Below, piece after piece: positions 16,207 through 24,440 of a stretch of DNA of 64,000 bases (its first letter is position 1; each line of letters starts with the position of its first letter). This stretch comes from Pseudonocardia halophobica. Its GTDB lineage: Bacteria > Actinomycetota > Actinomycetes > Mycobacteriales > Pseudonocardiaceae. The notes below the pieces were generated by a model, which was not told where the DNA came from, ran no database searches, and saw nothing but the letters and a program-made list of their open reading frames with translations. The position numbers and the translations under genes are program-made. The stretch lies in the NCBI RefSeq assembly GCF_027922425.1, contig NZ_BSFQ01000003.1:62001-126000 (forward strand). The letters run 5' to 3'.

Positions 16207-16302
16207 CCGCAGAACACCACGCCCGCCCGCTACTGTCAAGGCGGGCAGGCTGGCTTAATCTGGCGTCGAAACCGAGTCGATGATCGCATGCGAGGGAGCA
16301 CG

Positions 16303-17100
16303 ATGGACCTGGGACACACGGACGCGCGCGTCGTCGTCACCGGAGCGGGTGCCAACATCGGTCGCGGCATCGCCCACGTCTTTGCCCGCGAGGGTGCCCG
16401 TGTGCTCGTCGTGGACGTCGATCGCGAGCAGGCTGAACAGGTAGCCCGAGAGGCGACAGCGCTCGGCGCGAAGGATGCGGCAGCCCTGCCGATCGACCTG
16501 ACGTCCGACGGCGCGGGCGGGCAGGTCGTTGCGCGCTGCGTAGAGCTGTGGGGCGGCATCGACGTGCTGGTCAATAACGCGGGTTGGAGCAGCCCAGGCT
16601 GGTTCACCGAGCAGACCGACCGCGAGCTGTGGCACCGCACGGTCGATCTCAACCTGCTCGCAGCCGTCGACTGCAGCCAGGCCGCCCTCGTGACCATGCA
16701 GGAGGCCGGGCGCGGCGCGATCGTGTTCCTCTCCAGCGATGCGGCTTTCGGCGCGGTGCGACAGGGCATCTACGGCAGCACCAAAGCCGCCCTGATCTCG
16801 CTCGCACGCACGATCGCCCGCGAGAACGGGCGCTATGGCATCCGCGCGAACGTTGTCGCGCCGGGGATCGTGCTGCCGCCGGAGGACGCCGAGGTCGGCG
16901 CGCACAGCGTGTGGGCCGTGGGCCGGGACAACCTGTTCTCCCCCGAACAGGTGCAGTCGATCCTGAAGACTCAGGCCCTCCGCAGGCTCACCACCCCCAA
17001 GGACGTCGGCAATGCCGTCGCGTGGCTCGCATCGGAGACCGTGGCCCGCCAGGTCACCGGCCAGGTGGTCGCGGTCGGCGGGGGCTCCTCGATGCCGTGA
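16303..17100 (+). CDS. Short-chain dehydrogenase
   Basis: 265 residues. TGAGANIG (13-20) binds NAD(P), and Ser144, Tyr157 and Lys161 (YGSTK) form the active site. It looks like the dehydrogenases that act on 2- or 3-hydroxyacyl-CoA or cyclic alcohols. The start at 16303 is chosen because GAGGGAG lies four bases upstream; an ATG five codons earlier has no such site. It is divergent from the P450 and the first gene of a plus-strand run with crotonase fusion, acyl-CoA dehydrogenase and TetR. The exact substrate is unknown. Confidence 0.83.
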   Translation: MDLGHTDARVVVTGAGANIGRGIAHVFAREGARVLVVDVDREQAEQVAREATALGAKDAAALPIDLTSDGAGGQVVARCVELWGGIDVLVNNAGWSSPGWFTEQTDRELWHRTVDLNLLAAVDCSQAALVTMQEAGRGAIVFLSSDAAFGAVRQGIYGSTKAALISLARTIARENGRYGIRANVVAPGIVLPPEDAEVGAHSVWAVGRDNLFSPEQVQSILKTQALRRLTTPKDVGNAVAWLASETVARQVTGQVVAVGGGSSMP

Positions 17101-17175
17101 CGTTCCCTGACCCGGCGGGCGGCAGATTGACTCCCCGGCACACTGATCCTATTCTCGATTAGAAAAGAGAGGGCG

Positions 17176-18387
17176 GTGCGAGCTGTGGACAACGGTGTGA
17201 CTACGACGGCGGGCCCGGCGGAGGTCGCTCGCCGCCTCTACTCAGCGCTGGCCGGCGGCGACCGGGACACCCTGGACGAGATCCTCCATCCGGACTTCGT
17301 CGGCCACCTCGCCGACGGCATGCCGTTCGGCATCGGCGGCGAGCACCGCGGGGCCGAGGCCATGCGCCGGTCCGGCTGGGGTGGCATCGCCAAGCACTTC
17401 GCCGCGAGCGCCGAGGCCGAGCAGTTCGCCCTTCTGGAGGACGGCAGGCTGCTCGTCACCGGCCGCTACCGAGGTCACGGCCGCCGCGGTGGCGGCGCGG
17501 TCGACGCCACGTTCGCGCACGTCGTCACCGTGCAGGACGGACGGATCACGGCGCTTGACCAGTACACGGACACGGCTCGCTGGGCGCGGGGCGCACCGCC
17601 CTACAGCGCGATCGAGTTCGAGGTGGCGGGCGGCCTGGCCACGATCACGCTGAACCGCCCGAAGGAGGGCAACGCGATCGACCAGGTCATCTGCGAGGAC
17701 CTGGCGCGCGCGGCGACGCGGCTCGCCGAGGACCCGGGCGTCCGCGCGGTGCTGCTCAAGGCGAACGGGCCGATGTTCACCGCGGGCGGTGACATCCGGG
17801 TCTTCACGGCCACCCCGCCCGAGCGGCTGCCCGCCCAGCTGCGGTTGATGATCGACCCCTACCACTTCGCCATCGAACGGCTGACCGCACTCGATGCGCC
17901 GTTGGTCGCCGCAGTCAAGGGTGCCGCCGCGGGCGGTGGCCTAGGCCTGGTCGGCATGGCGGACATCGTCGTTGCGGCGGAGGACGCCGTCTTCACAACG
18001 GGCTACGGCGCGATCGGCATGACCTCCGACGGCGGCAACTCCTGGTTCCTCCCCCGGCTGATCGGGATGCGCCGCACCCAGGAGCTGTATTACACCAACC
18101 GCAGACTCACCGCCGCCGAGGCGCTGGATTGGGGCCTGGTCACCTCGGTCGTCCCCGCGGACGAGGTCGACGCCGAGGGCGAGCGCATTGCCGCCGGGAT
18201 CGCCCAGGGGCCGACACGATCGTTCGGCGCCATCCGACGGCTTCTGCGGCAGAGCTTCGACACCGGCCTACGCGACCAGCTCGCCGACGAGGAGCAGACC
18301 ATCGTCGACGCCTGCGGCACCGCGGACACGCTGGAAGGCGTGACCGCATTCGCGGAACGCCGCCGCCCCACCTACACCGGCACCTGA
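17176..18387 (+). CDS. SnoaL-like / enoyl-CoA hydratase-isomerase fusion protein
   Basis: 403 residues. Residues about 14-137 form an NTF2/SnoaL-like alpha+beta barrel (AEVARRLYSALAGGD, HPDFVGHL, FAHVVTVQDGRITALDQY). Residues about 144-403 form a full crotonase domain with oxyanion motifs MFTAGGDIR and AAGGGLGLVG. Both hydratase glutamates are absent, but an aspartate (MTSDGG) stands where PaaG-type isomerases have theirs. The GTG start has AGAGAGGG just upstream. SnoaL folds often isomerise or hydrate polar cyclic substrates, so the fusion may carry out two linked steps (inference). The reading frame is continuous with no sign of frameshift. Confidence 0.82.
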   Translation: MRAVDNGVTTTAGPAEVARRLYSALAGGDRDTLDEILHPDFVGHLADGMPFGIGGEHRGAEAMRRSGWGGIAKHFAASAEAEQFALLEDGRLLVTGRYRGHGRRGGGAVDATFAHVVTVQDGRITALDQYTDTARWARGAPPYSAIEFEVAGGLATITLNRPKEGNAIDQVICEDLARAATRLAEDPGVRAVLLKANGPMFTAGGDIRVFTATPPERLPAQLRLMIDPYHFAIERLTALDAPLVAAVKGAAAGGGLGLVGMADIVVAAEDAVFTTGYGAIGMTSDGGNSWFLPRLIGMRRTQELYYTNRRLTAAEALDWGLVTSVVPADEVDAEGERIAAGIAQGPTRSFGAIRRLLRQSFDTGLRDQLADEEQTIVDACGTADTLEGVTAFAERRRPTYTGT

Positions 18388-18406
18388 CCGACCGGCAGGA
18401 GTGATC

Positions 18407-19573
18407 ATGAACCCCTCGTCCATCGTCGCGGACACCGAGGAACGCGCCGCCCTCCGCGAGGCCGTCGGCAAGCTCGTCGGCAAGTACGGCCACGACTACT
18501 TCATGGCCAAGTCGGCCGCCCACGAGGAGCCGACCGAGCTCTGGCAGGACCTCGGCGCGGCGGGCTTCCTCGGGGTGCACCTGTCCGAGGAGTACGGCGG
18601 TGGCGGCGGCACCATGTCCGATCTCGCCGTCGTCGTCGAGGAGGCCTCCAGCCAGGGCTGCCCACTGCTGATGATGGTCATCTCCCCCGCGATCTGCGGG
18701 TCGATCATCGATGCGCACGGCAGCCACGAGCTCAAGCAGCGTTGGCTGCCCGGCATCGCGAACGGCACGCTGAAGATGGCGTTCGCCATCACCGAACCGG
18801 ACGCCGGTTCCAACAGCCACGAGATCACCACGACCGCCCACCCGGACGGCGACGGCTGGCGGATCAGCGGCACGAAGTACTGGACCTCGGGCATCGACGA
18901 GGCCGACGCGGTGCTCGTCGTGACCCGTACCCCGCAAGCCGGGCCGAAGGGTCGCCACCCGCTGTCGCTCTTCGTGGTGCCGACGGACGCCGAGGGCGTG
19001 AGCTGGCAGCACATCCCGGCCGCGCTGCAGCAGCCGGAGCATCAGTTCACGGTGTACTTCGACGACGTCCGCGTCGGCCGCGACGCGTTGATCGGCGACG
19101 AGGGCAACGGGCTCCGGCAGGTGTTCGCCGGGCTCAATCCGGAGCGGATCACGGCCGCGTGCATCAGCAACGGCATCGCCCGCTACGCGCTCGGCAAGGC
19201 CGCGCAGTACGCCAAGGACCGTCAGGTGTGGCGCGTGCCCATCGGCAGCCACCAGGGTGTGGCCCACCCGCTGGCCGAGTCCTACATCGGGACGCAGCTC
19301 TCCCGGCTCATGGCCTACCGGGCCGCCGAGCTGTTCGACGCCGGCGCCGACGCCGCCGAGGCGTCCAACATCGCCAAGTTCGCGGCTGCGGACTCGTCGC
19401 TGCGCACGCTGGACCAGGCGATGCAGACCCACGGCGGGAACGGGATGGCGCTCGAGTACGGCCTCGCAGACCTGTGGTTCGTCGCCCGGATGCTCAAGAC
19501 TGCACCGGTCAGCCGCGAGATGGTGCTCAACTTCGTCGCGCAGCGCAGCCTCGGGCTGCCCGCGTCGTACTGA
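18407..19573 (+). CDS. Acyl-CoA dehydrogenase
   Basis: 388 residues. FAITEPDAGSNSHEI is the flavin/substrate loop, and ISGTKYWTSG plus the C-terminal helical domain (LDQAMQTHGGNGMALEYG) are typical of FAD acyl-CoA dehydrogenases. The usual GTTEI-type glutamate segment is replaced by KTAPVSREM, as in a subset of actinobacterial FadE proteins, so the catalytic base needs modelling. The start at 18407 has AGGAG five bases upstream. It lies 19 bases after the fusion gene and 10 bases before the TetR gene, so all are one operon. Confidence 0.88.
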   Translation: MNPSSIVADTEERAALREAVGKLVGKYGHDYFMAKSAAHEEPTELWQDLGAAGFLGVHLSEEYGGGGGTMSDLAVVVEEASSQGCPLLMMVISPAICGSIIDAHGSHELKQRWLPGIANGTLKMAFAITEPDAGSNSHEITTTAHPDGDGWRISGTKYWTSGIDEADAVLVVTRTPQAGPKGRHPLSLFVVPTDAEGVSWQHIPAALQQPEHQFTVYFDDVRVGRDALIGDEGNGLRQVFAGLNPERITAACISNGIARYALGKAAQYAKDRQVWRVPIGSHQGVAHPLAESYIGTQLSRLMAYRAAELFDAGADAAEASNIAKFAAADSSLRTLDQAMQTHGGNGMALEYGLADLWFVARMLKTAPVSREMVLNFVAQRSLGLPASY

Positions 19574-19583
19574 TCGGGCGAGC

Positions 19584-20216
19584 GTGACCACGGAGCAGGC
19601 CGTCGAGTCCAAGTCGACACACACACGGCGGCGGATCCTCGACGCTGCCGCGTCCCTGCTCGCTCGCCGTGGGTACGCCGGGACCCGGCTGTCCGACGTC
19701 GCCGAGATCGCCGGGATCCGAGCCCCTGCGATTTACTACTACTTCGACTCACGGGAGGACCTCGTCGAGGAGGTCGTCACCACGGGGATGGTCCGCAACC
19801 TGGAGCACGTGCGGGCCGCCCTCGCCGACCTGCCCGCCGAGTCCTCGGCCCTCGACCGGATCTGCCGAGCGGTCGAGGCTCACCTGCAGGTGGTGCTGCG
19901 GACGTCGGACTACACCATCGCCGCCGTCCGGAGCACATCGCAGCTGCCCCCCGATCTGCGGGAGCGCCAGATCCGTGAGCAGCAGCGCTACGCCGAGATC
20001 TGGCGAGAGCTGATCGACGCGGGTCGGGTGGCAGGCGAGATCCATCCGGGCCTGGACCCCCGTGCCGCCCGCATGCTGATCCTGGGTGCGCTGAACTGGG
20101 CGTGCGAGTGGTGGAGCCCGGGACGTGGGTCTCTCCGGTCAGTGGTCTTTACGGCACAGGCCCTCGTCCGCCGGGGTCTCGCTCCGCCCGCCACCGTCGA
20201 CCAGCGTCCCGCTTGA
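19584..20216 (+). CDS. TetR-family regulator (paralogue 1)
   Basis: 210 residues from a GTG. The N-terminal helix-turn-helix is TRRRILDAAASLLARRG, then TRLSDVAEIAGI and the recognition helix APAIYYYFDSREDLV. The C-terminal ligand domain contains RMLILGALNWACEWW. Both regions are almost shared with the TetR proteins at 26399 and 32981, so the three probably bind similar DNA. It closes the operon of SDR, fusion crotonase and acyl-CoA dehydrogenase. Likely a repressor released by a CoA thioester intermediate, as is common for catabolic TetR proteins; the ligand is unknown. Confidence 0.88.
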   Translation: MTTEQAVESKSTHTRRRILDAAASLLARRGYAGTRLSDVAEIAGIRAPAIYYYFDSREDLVEEVVTTGMVRNLEHVRAALADLPAESSALDRICRAVEAHLQVVLRTSDYTIAAVRSTSQLPPDLRERQIREQQRYAEIWRELIDAGRVAGEIHPGLDPRAARMLILGALNWACEWWSPGRGSLRSVVFTAQALVRRGLAPPATVDQRPA

Positions 20217-20225
20217 AGGAGTCCC

Positions 20226-20636
20226 GTGCCTCTGCCCCCCGCCGTGGACGAGCTCCTCGCCGCTGTAGCGCGGCGGGACGCTGACGCCGTCGCCGCGTGC
20301 TTCACCGTCGACGCTGTGTACCACGTCGCCGTGCCCTACGAGCCGCTCACCGGCAGGGACGCCATCCGTGCTGCCTTCGCCGCGATCCTCGCCGAGACAG
20401 ACGCAGCGCAGTGGGACGTGGTTTCCAGTGCGGTCGCCGGCGACCTGGTGTTCCTGGAGCGCGTCGACCACTTCCAGTTCGCCGGCGGGGACGCCCCGAT
20501 CGAATGCCTGGGCGTGATCCGGATGTCCGGGGATCTGATCGCCGAGGTGCGGGACTACTGCGACATCGGCCTCTGGAATTACCGGCGGGCCGAGGCGCGG
20601 GGGGTGAGCCCGCGCATCGTGCCCGCTCAGACCTGA
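20226..20636 (+). CDS. SnoaL/NTF2-like protein
   Basis: 136 residues from a GTG with AAGGAG four bases upstream. VDELLAAVARRDADAVAACFTVDAVYHV and the closing EVRDYCDI (quoted in short parts: VDELLAAVARRD, DYCDI) match the small NTF2-like fold of limonene-1,2-epoxide hydrolase and SnoaL proteins. Asp and Arg residues that could act in epoxide hydrolysis or isomerisation are present but cannot be assigned by eye. It lies 10 bases after the TetR gene and overlaps the convergent gene at 20627 by 10 bases. It could be an isomerase or hydrolase of an oxygenated ring intermediate. Confidence 0.75.
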   Translation: MPLPPAVDELLAAVARRDADAVAACFTVDAVYHVAVPYEPLTGRDAIRAAFAAILAETDAAQWDVVSSAVAGDLVFLERVDHFQFAGGDAPIECLGVIRMSGDLIAEVRDYCDIGLWNYRRAEARGVSPRIVPAQT

Positions 20637-21598
20637 AGTCCGACGGGGCGGCCGTCTCGAATCTGGTCGAGATACTCCGCCATGCCATGGAGCGCCCGGC
20701 CGTCGTCGAGTGACCAGATCATCAGGCTCTCCACGATCCGGGTGACGTCGTGCCCGCCGGCACCGTCGGGGCGGCGGTTGCGCAGCGGGACCGTGGCGAG
20801 TGCTCGACCCCGTACCGTCCAGTCCCGGTCACCGGCCCGCAGGAACAGGTTCACGGCGGACTGCTCCTCCCTACCGTCCCGGCGCGTGGCGATCCGGATC
20901 TCGTCGATCGAAACGAGCGCGTCGCCGTCCCAGACGAATCCGCCGCATACCGCCGACCCGTCTGGGTTGCCGAACCATGCCCCCATGAAGCCGAACCCGT
21001 CCGTGCACCCGTGGACCCAGCGGTAGAACCACGGCGTCTGCCAGTAGCGCGGCCCCCAAGAGTGGTCCCGCAGCCCGTGACCGTGGATCTCGACCACGGC
21101 GTCCCCCAGCGCGATCCGCCCTACGGTCACGTGCAGCTGCTCGTAGTGGTTAGGGGCGAAGGAGCCCTCGCCGGTGTCGAAGCTGTGGGCGAACTCGGGC
21201 GCGAGGGCGCGTACGGCGAGGTCGATGGTGCACGGGACCCGAGGGCTCCCGCCCAGCGCCGCGCGCGGCTCGTCCATCATGGTCGGGTCGGCGAGCCGGG
21301 CGACGGTGCCGCTGAAGCTCACGTCGAGATGCTTCATCGGTTCGCGGACGCGCAGCGCCATCCCGGCGGCGGCGAGCCGCTCGTTGGTGCGCACCTCGGG
21401 CCGCGCGTAGGAGAACGCCAGCCCACCGTCGGGGAGGAAGAGGCACACCGTCACCTCCCCGCGTCCCTCGTTGGGACGGTTCGCGATCCGCACAAATCCA
21501 CCGAGCCCGACCGCGGGGTCGTGGAAGTGCACGTACATCGACTCGTTGAAGTTCGGCTCGGGGCCGACGGGATGGGTGTAGTCGTCCTCCGGACGCAC
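20627..21598 (-). CDS. Lipocalin-like (CrtC/AttH, DUF7064-type) protein
   Basis: 323 residues with no signal peptide. The motif RDHSWGPR (177-184) and a two-barrel beta-rich layout rich in Gly, Trp and Tyr recall the DUF7064/hydroxyneurosporene-synthase-like family found in actinobacterial lipid and steroid clusters. Some relatives hydrate or bind hydrophobic isoprenoids. GTG start with CAGGAG nine bases upstream. It follows the phosphotransferase gene by 22 bases in the ligase operon. The function is not established; a binding or hydratase role on an isoprenoid-like CoA substrate is a guess from family and context. Confidence 0.7.
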   Translation of the reverse strand: MRPEDDYTHPVGPEPNFNESMYVHFHDPAVGLGGFVRIANRPNEGRGEVTVCLFLPDGGLAFSYARPEVRTNERLAAAGMALRVREPMKHLDVSFSGTVARLADPTMMDEPRAALGGSPRVPCTIDLAVRALAPEFAHSFDTGEGSFAPNHYEQLHVTVGRIALGDAVVEIHGHGLRDHSWGPRYWQTPWFYRWVHGCTDGFGFMGAWFGNPDGSAVCGGFVWDGDALVSIDEIRIATRRDGREEQSAVNLFLRAGDRDWTVRGRALATVPLRNRRPDGAGGHDVTRIVESLMIWSLDDGRALHGMAEYLDQIRDGRPVGLQV

Positions 21599-21620
21599 CG
21601 GCGCGGCTCCTGAGGTGGGG

Positions 21621-22646
21621 TCAGCCGCCCACGAGGTGGAGTGCCCCGTCGAGCAGGTAACGGATGCTGTGTTCGAGGTCGAGCAGGTCCAGCGCGCCGT
21701 GCACGCCGAGGCTGCCGGCCCGGCGCCGCTGGGCGACGCCCTGCAGCAGCGTGGCGGCCCGCCAGTGCGTGAAGGCCCGGTAGTAGCCGAGATGCTCCAC
21801 GTTCAATCCGGTGCGCCCGGCATAGTCGGCGACGATCTCGGCCCGGTCGGCGAAGCCGCCCACCCTGGTCGGCGAAGGGATGGTGATGGAGGGATCCTCC
21901 GGACCGCGCCAGTCGTCGACCAGCCAGGCCAGGTCCGCCAGCGGATCGCCGAGGGTGCAGAGCTCCCAGTCGAGCACCGAGGAGAGGCGACCGTCCGCCA
22001 CGAGGATGTTGGACAGGCGGTAGTCGCCGTGGACGATCACGCACCGTTGCTGCGTCGGGACCGCTCGGGACAGCCGATCGAACCCCTCCCGCCATACTGC
22101 GTCCGCGGCCGACTCCGTCCCCCAGGCCGCCCAGTTGGCGGCGGACCGCGCCAACTGCCGGGTGAGGTATCCGTCCCGCCTGCCGAGATCGCCGAGCCCG
22201 ACCGATTCGGGGTCGAGCGCGTGCAGCGTGGCGAGCAGCTCCACCGCCTCGTCCCCGACCGCCCGGCGCTCCGGCGGTGACAGTCGGCCGGCGTCGGCCT
22301 CGTCCTCCAGCGGCCGTCCCGGCATCCGCTCCATCACGAGGAACCCGCCCTCGATGCCGGCGGCGTCGCGTCCCTCGGCGACGACAGCAGGCACCGGCAC
22401 CGAGGTCGCCGCGAGCGCCCGCAGGATCCGTGCCTCTCGGCGGACGTCGGCTCGCCCCCCGGCCGGATACCGCAGGATCCACTCGCGCCCCTCGGCGTCG
22501 CTGATGACCGACGTGAGGTTGGACTGTCCGGTACCCACGCGTTCGACCCGCACGGGTGGGACGAGGTGCTCGACTCGCTCGCCGAGCCACTCGGCCAGGG
22601 CGAACGTGACTCCCGGGCGCGGACCACCGTCGATGTCGGCTCGCAC
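21621..22646 (-). CDS. Aminoglycoside-phosphotransferase-fold protein (ACAD10-like)
   Basis: 341 residues, protein-kinase-like fold. HGDYRLSN (206-213) is the catalytic loop and DWELC (226-230) the metal-binding loop. The segment WILRYPAGG and EARILRAL carry the ATP-site Lys/Glu equivalents. It is close to the ACAD10/11 kinase domain and to the many copies found in actinobacterial beta-oxidation clusters, where phosphorylation of a hydroxyacyl-CoA before elimination has been proposed for the family. The GTG start is preceded by GGAGGGAGGG. It sits directly after the acyl-CoA ligase (34-base gap). Antibiotic resistance is unlikely from this context. Confidence 0.8.
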   Translation of the reverse strand: MRADIDGGPRPGVTFALAEWLGERVEHLVPPVRVERVGTGQSNLTSVISDAEGREWILRYPAGGRADVRREARILRALAATSVPVPAVVAEGRDAAGIEGGFLVMERMPGRPLEDEADAGRLSPPERRAVGDEAVELLATLHALDPESVGLGDLGRRDGYLTRQLARSAANWAAWGTESAADAVWREGFDRLSRAVPTQQRCVIVHGDYRLSNILVADGRLSSVLDWELCTLGDPLADLAWLVDDWRGPEDPSITIPSPTRVGGFADRAEIVADYAGRTGLNVEHLGYYRAFTHWRAATLLQGVAQRRRAGSLGVHGALDLLDLEHSIRYLLDGALHLVGG

Positions 22647-22680
22647 TCCGTGAGCCCTCCCTCCGCAAGCCGTGCCGCAC

Positions 22681-24375
22681 TCAGCCGAGGAGCTCGGCCG
22701 CACGCTGCGACAGCTTGAACTTCTGGACCTTGCCCGTCGGCGTCGTCGGCAGCTCGGCGGCCGTGGTGACCAGGATGTGCTTGGGCACCTTGAACCGGGC
22801 CAGCTTCTCCTTGCACAGAGCGAGCAGTGCCTCGGTGTCGACGGTGGCGCCGGGCTCGGGAACGACCCAGGCGCAGCCCGCCTCGCCCCAGCGCTCGTCC
22901 GGCACACCGACGGCGTAGACCTGGCTGACCCCGGGGAACTCGTTCAGCAGCTCCTCGATCTCCTTAGGCATCACCAGCTCGCCCCCGCTCTTGTACAGCT
23001 CTTTGCTGCGACCGGTGATCTGGATGTAGCCGTCGTCGTCCACCCGTCCGAGATCCCCGGAGAACACCCAGCCGTCGCGCAGCGCGGCCGCGGTCTCGAC
23101 GGGCTTGTCCCAGAACCCCAGCATGTGGGTCGGGCCGGTGGAGACGATCTCTCCCTCGGCGCCGTCGGGGAGCATCGCGCCGGACTCGGGGTCCGCGGTG
23201 CGGTACCAGCAGATGTCGTGGCCGTGGTCCGGCATACCCGCCGCGCCCGCCATCTTGACCCGGCCGACCGTCAGGGAGTGTCGTTCCAGCGGGTCCTCCG
23301 GCAGCGACATGGTCATCGCGCCGCCACATTCGGTCATTCCGTAGCCGGTGGTGATCTCGGTGATCCCCAGGTCCCGCTGCGCCTTCTCCCACACCCACAC
23401 TGGCGCCGGGGCCGCGCCACAGAGCACCGCGAACAATGACGAGACGTCCCTCGAGTGCCGGTCCGGATGCTCCAGCAGAGCCACCATCATCGTCGGCACA
23501 CAGAGGATCTCCGTCGCGCGGTGCCGTTCGATCCCCTCGAAGTAGTCCGCAGGAGAGAACGAGGTCCGCGGCACGATGGCCCCGCCGACGAACATCGCGG
23601 CCAACAGTCCCTCGACGTAGCCGAACATGTGGTAGCAGGGCAGCGAGAAGAGAATCCGTCTGCCGTCCTCGAACGCCCTGGTCAGGGCGGATGCGTAGCC
23701 GGTGCGCTGCACTGCGTCGTGCGTCACCATGACACCCTTGGGCGAGCCGGTGGTACCCGAGGTGTACAGGATGTCGCCGAGGTCGCCCGGCTCGGCCTCC
23801 TGGCCGATCGCCGCACGCGGGTTCTCGTCGCCGAGGGTGGCGAGTTCGTCGATCGTGCGGACGCCCTCGCGGGTACGGCCGTCCGTGGGCAGCTGCACCA
23901 CCGCGCGCAGGTCCGGCAGCGCCTCGGCGGCACCGGTCTCCCAGCCCGGGGCGATGCCGTCCAGCATGGCCGGATAGTCCAGACCGGCGAAGCCGGTCAT
24001 GGTGATCAAGACGTTGCAGCGCGACTGGCGGAGTACATAGGCGAGCTCCTCCGCCCGGTACAGGTAGTTGAACGGGATCGCGACCGCACCCGCCCTGGCG
24101 ATGGCGAACTTCAGCGGAGTGAACTCGAGATAGTTCGCCATCAGCATGCCGACGCGGTCGCCCCGTCGCACACCCAGAGTCGCGAGCCCGTCCGCCAGCC
24201 TGCGCGACCACGAAGCCGTCTCCGCGTAGGACAGGGTCCGGTCGTTCGTGATCACCAGCGGCCGATCCGGGAACTCGGCCGCACACCGGTCGAGGAACCC
24301 GTCCAACGTCGTTGGGGTCCAGGTCGGGTGGCGCGCGTCGAGCGCGACACGCCTCTGCTCGATCGTGTCCACCAC
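22681..24375 (-). CDS. Acyl-CoA synthetase (AMP-binding, FadD type)
   Basis: 564 residues. YTSGTTGSPKG (near 205-215) is the ATP motif, GYGMTECGG the A5 motif, SGDLGRVDDDGYIQITGR the hinge region, and the lysine in TPTGKVQKF the adenylation lysine. It activates a carboxylic acid to its CoA thioester. A GTG start with GAGGAGG upstream. The promoter region holds TAATC-N7-GATTA (24396), the same arrangement as before the other ligase at 45799. First gene of a three-gene operon with kinase-like and lipocalin-like proteins. Specificity cannot be read from sequence. Confidence 0.9.
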   Translation of the reverse strand: MVDTIEQRRVALDARHPTWTPTTLDGFLDRCAAEFPDRPLVITNDRTLSYAETASWSRRLADGLATLGVRRGDRVGMLMANYLEFTPLKFAIARAGAVAIPFNYLYRAEELAYVLRQSRCNVLITMTGFAGLDYPAMLDGIAPGWETGAAEALPDLRAVVQLPTDGRTREGVRTIDELATLGDENPRAAIGQEAEPGDLGDILYTSGTTGSPKGVMVTHDAVQRTGYASALTRAFEDGRRILFSLPCYHMFGYVEGLLAAMFVGGAIVPRTSFSPADYFEGIERHRATEILCVPTMMVALLEHPDRHSRDVSSLFAVLCGAAPAPVWVWEKAQRDLGITEITTGYGMTECGGAMTMSLPEDPLERHSLTVGRVKMAGAAGMPDHGHDICWYRTADPESGAMLPDGAEGEIVSTGPTHMLGFWDKPVETAAALRDGWVFSGDLGRVDDDGYIQITGRSKELYKSGGELVMPKEIEELLNEFPGVSQVYAVGVPDERWGEAGCAWVVPEPGATVDTEALLALCKEKLARFKVPKHILVTTAAELPTTPTGKVQKFKLSQRAAELLG

Positions 24376-24395
24376 AGCGTCCTCCTCGACGTCTT

Positions 24396-24412
24396 TAATC
24401 GTTCGTAGATTA
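24396..24412. promoter_or_regulatory. Inverted repeat TAATC-N7-GATTA before the acyl-CoA ligase
   Basis: TAATC (24396-24400) and GATTA (24408-24412), 21 bases upstream of the ligase start. The same arms with the same 7-base spacer occur at 47374 upstream of a second acyl-CoA ligase. Candidate operator. Confidence 0.5.
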
Positions 24413-24440
24413 GTGAGTCACCCCTGGGGCTGACAAGGGC

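Noticed and set aside
14486..16258. 590-codon plus-strand frame opposite the P450 and ferredoxin genes
   Set aside because: Antisense shadow: low-complexity composition and crossing of three well-supported genes.
21621..22646. Aminoglycoside resistance gene
   Set aside because: The kinase motifs are those of the ACAD10-like group and the gene is inside an acyl-CoA ligase operon.
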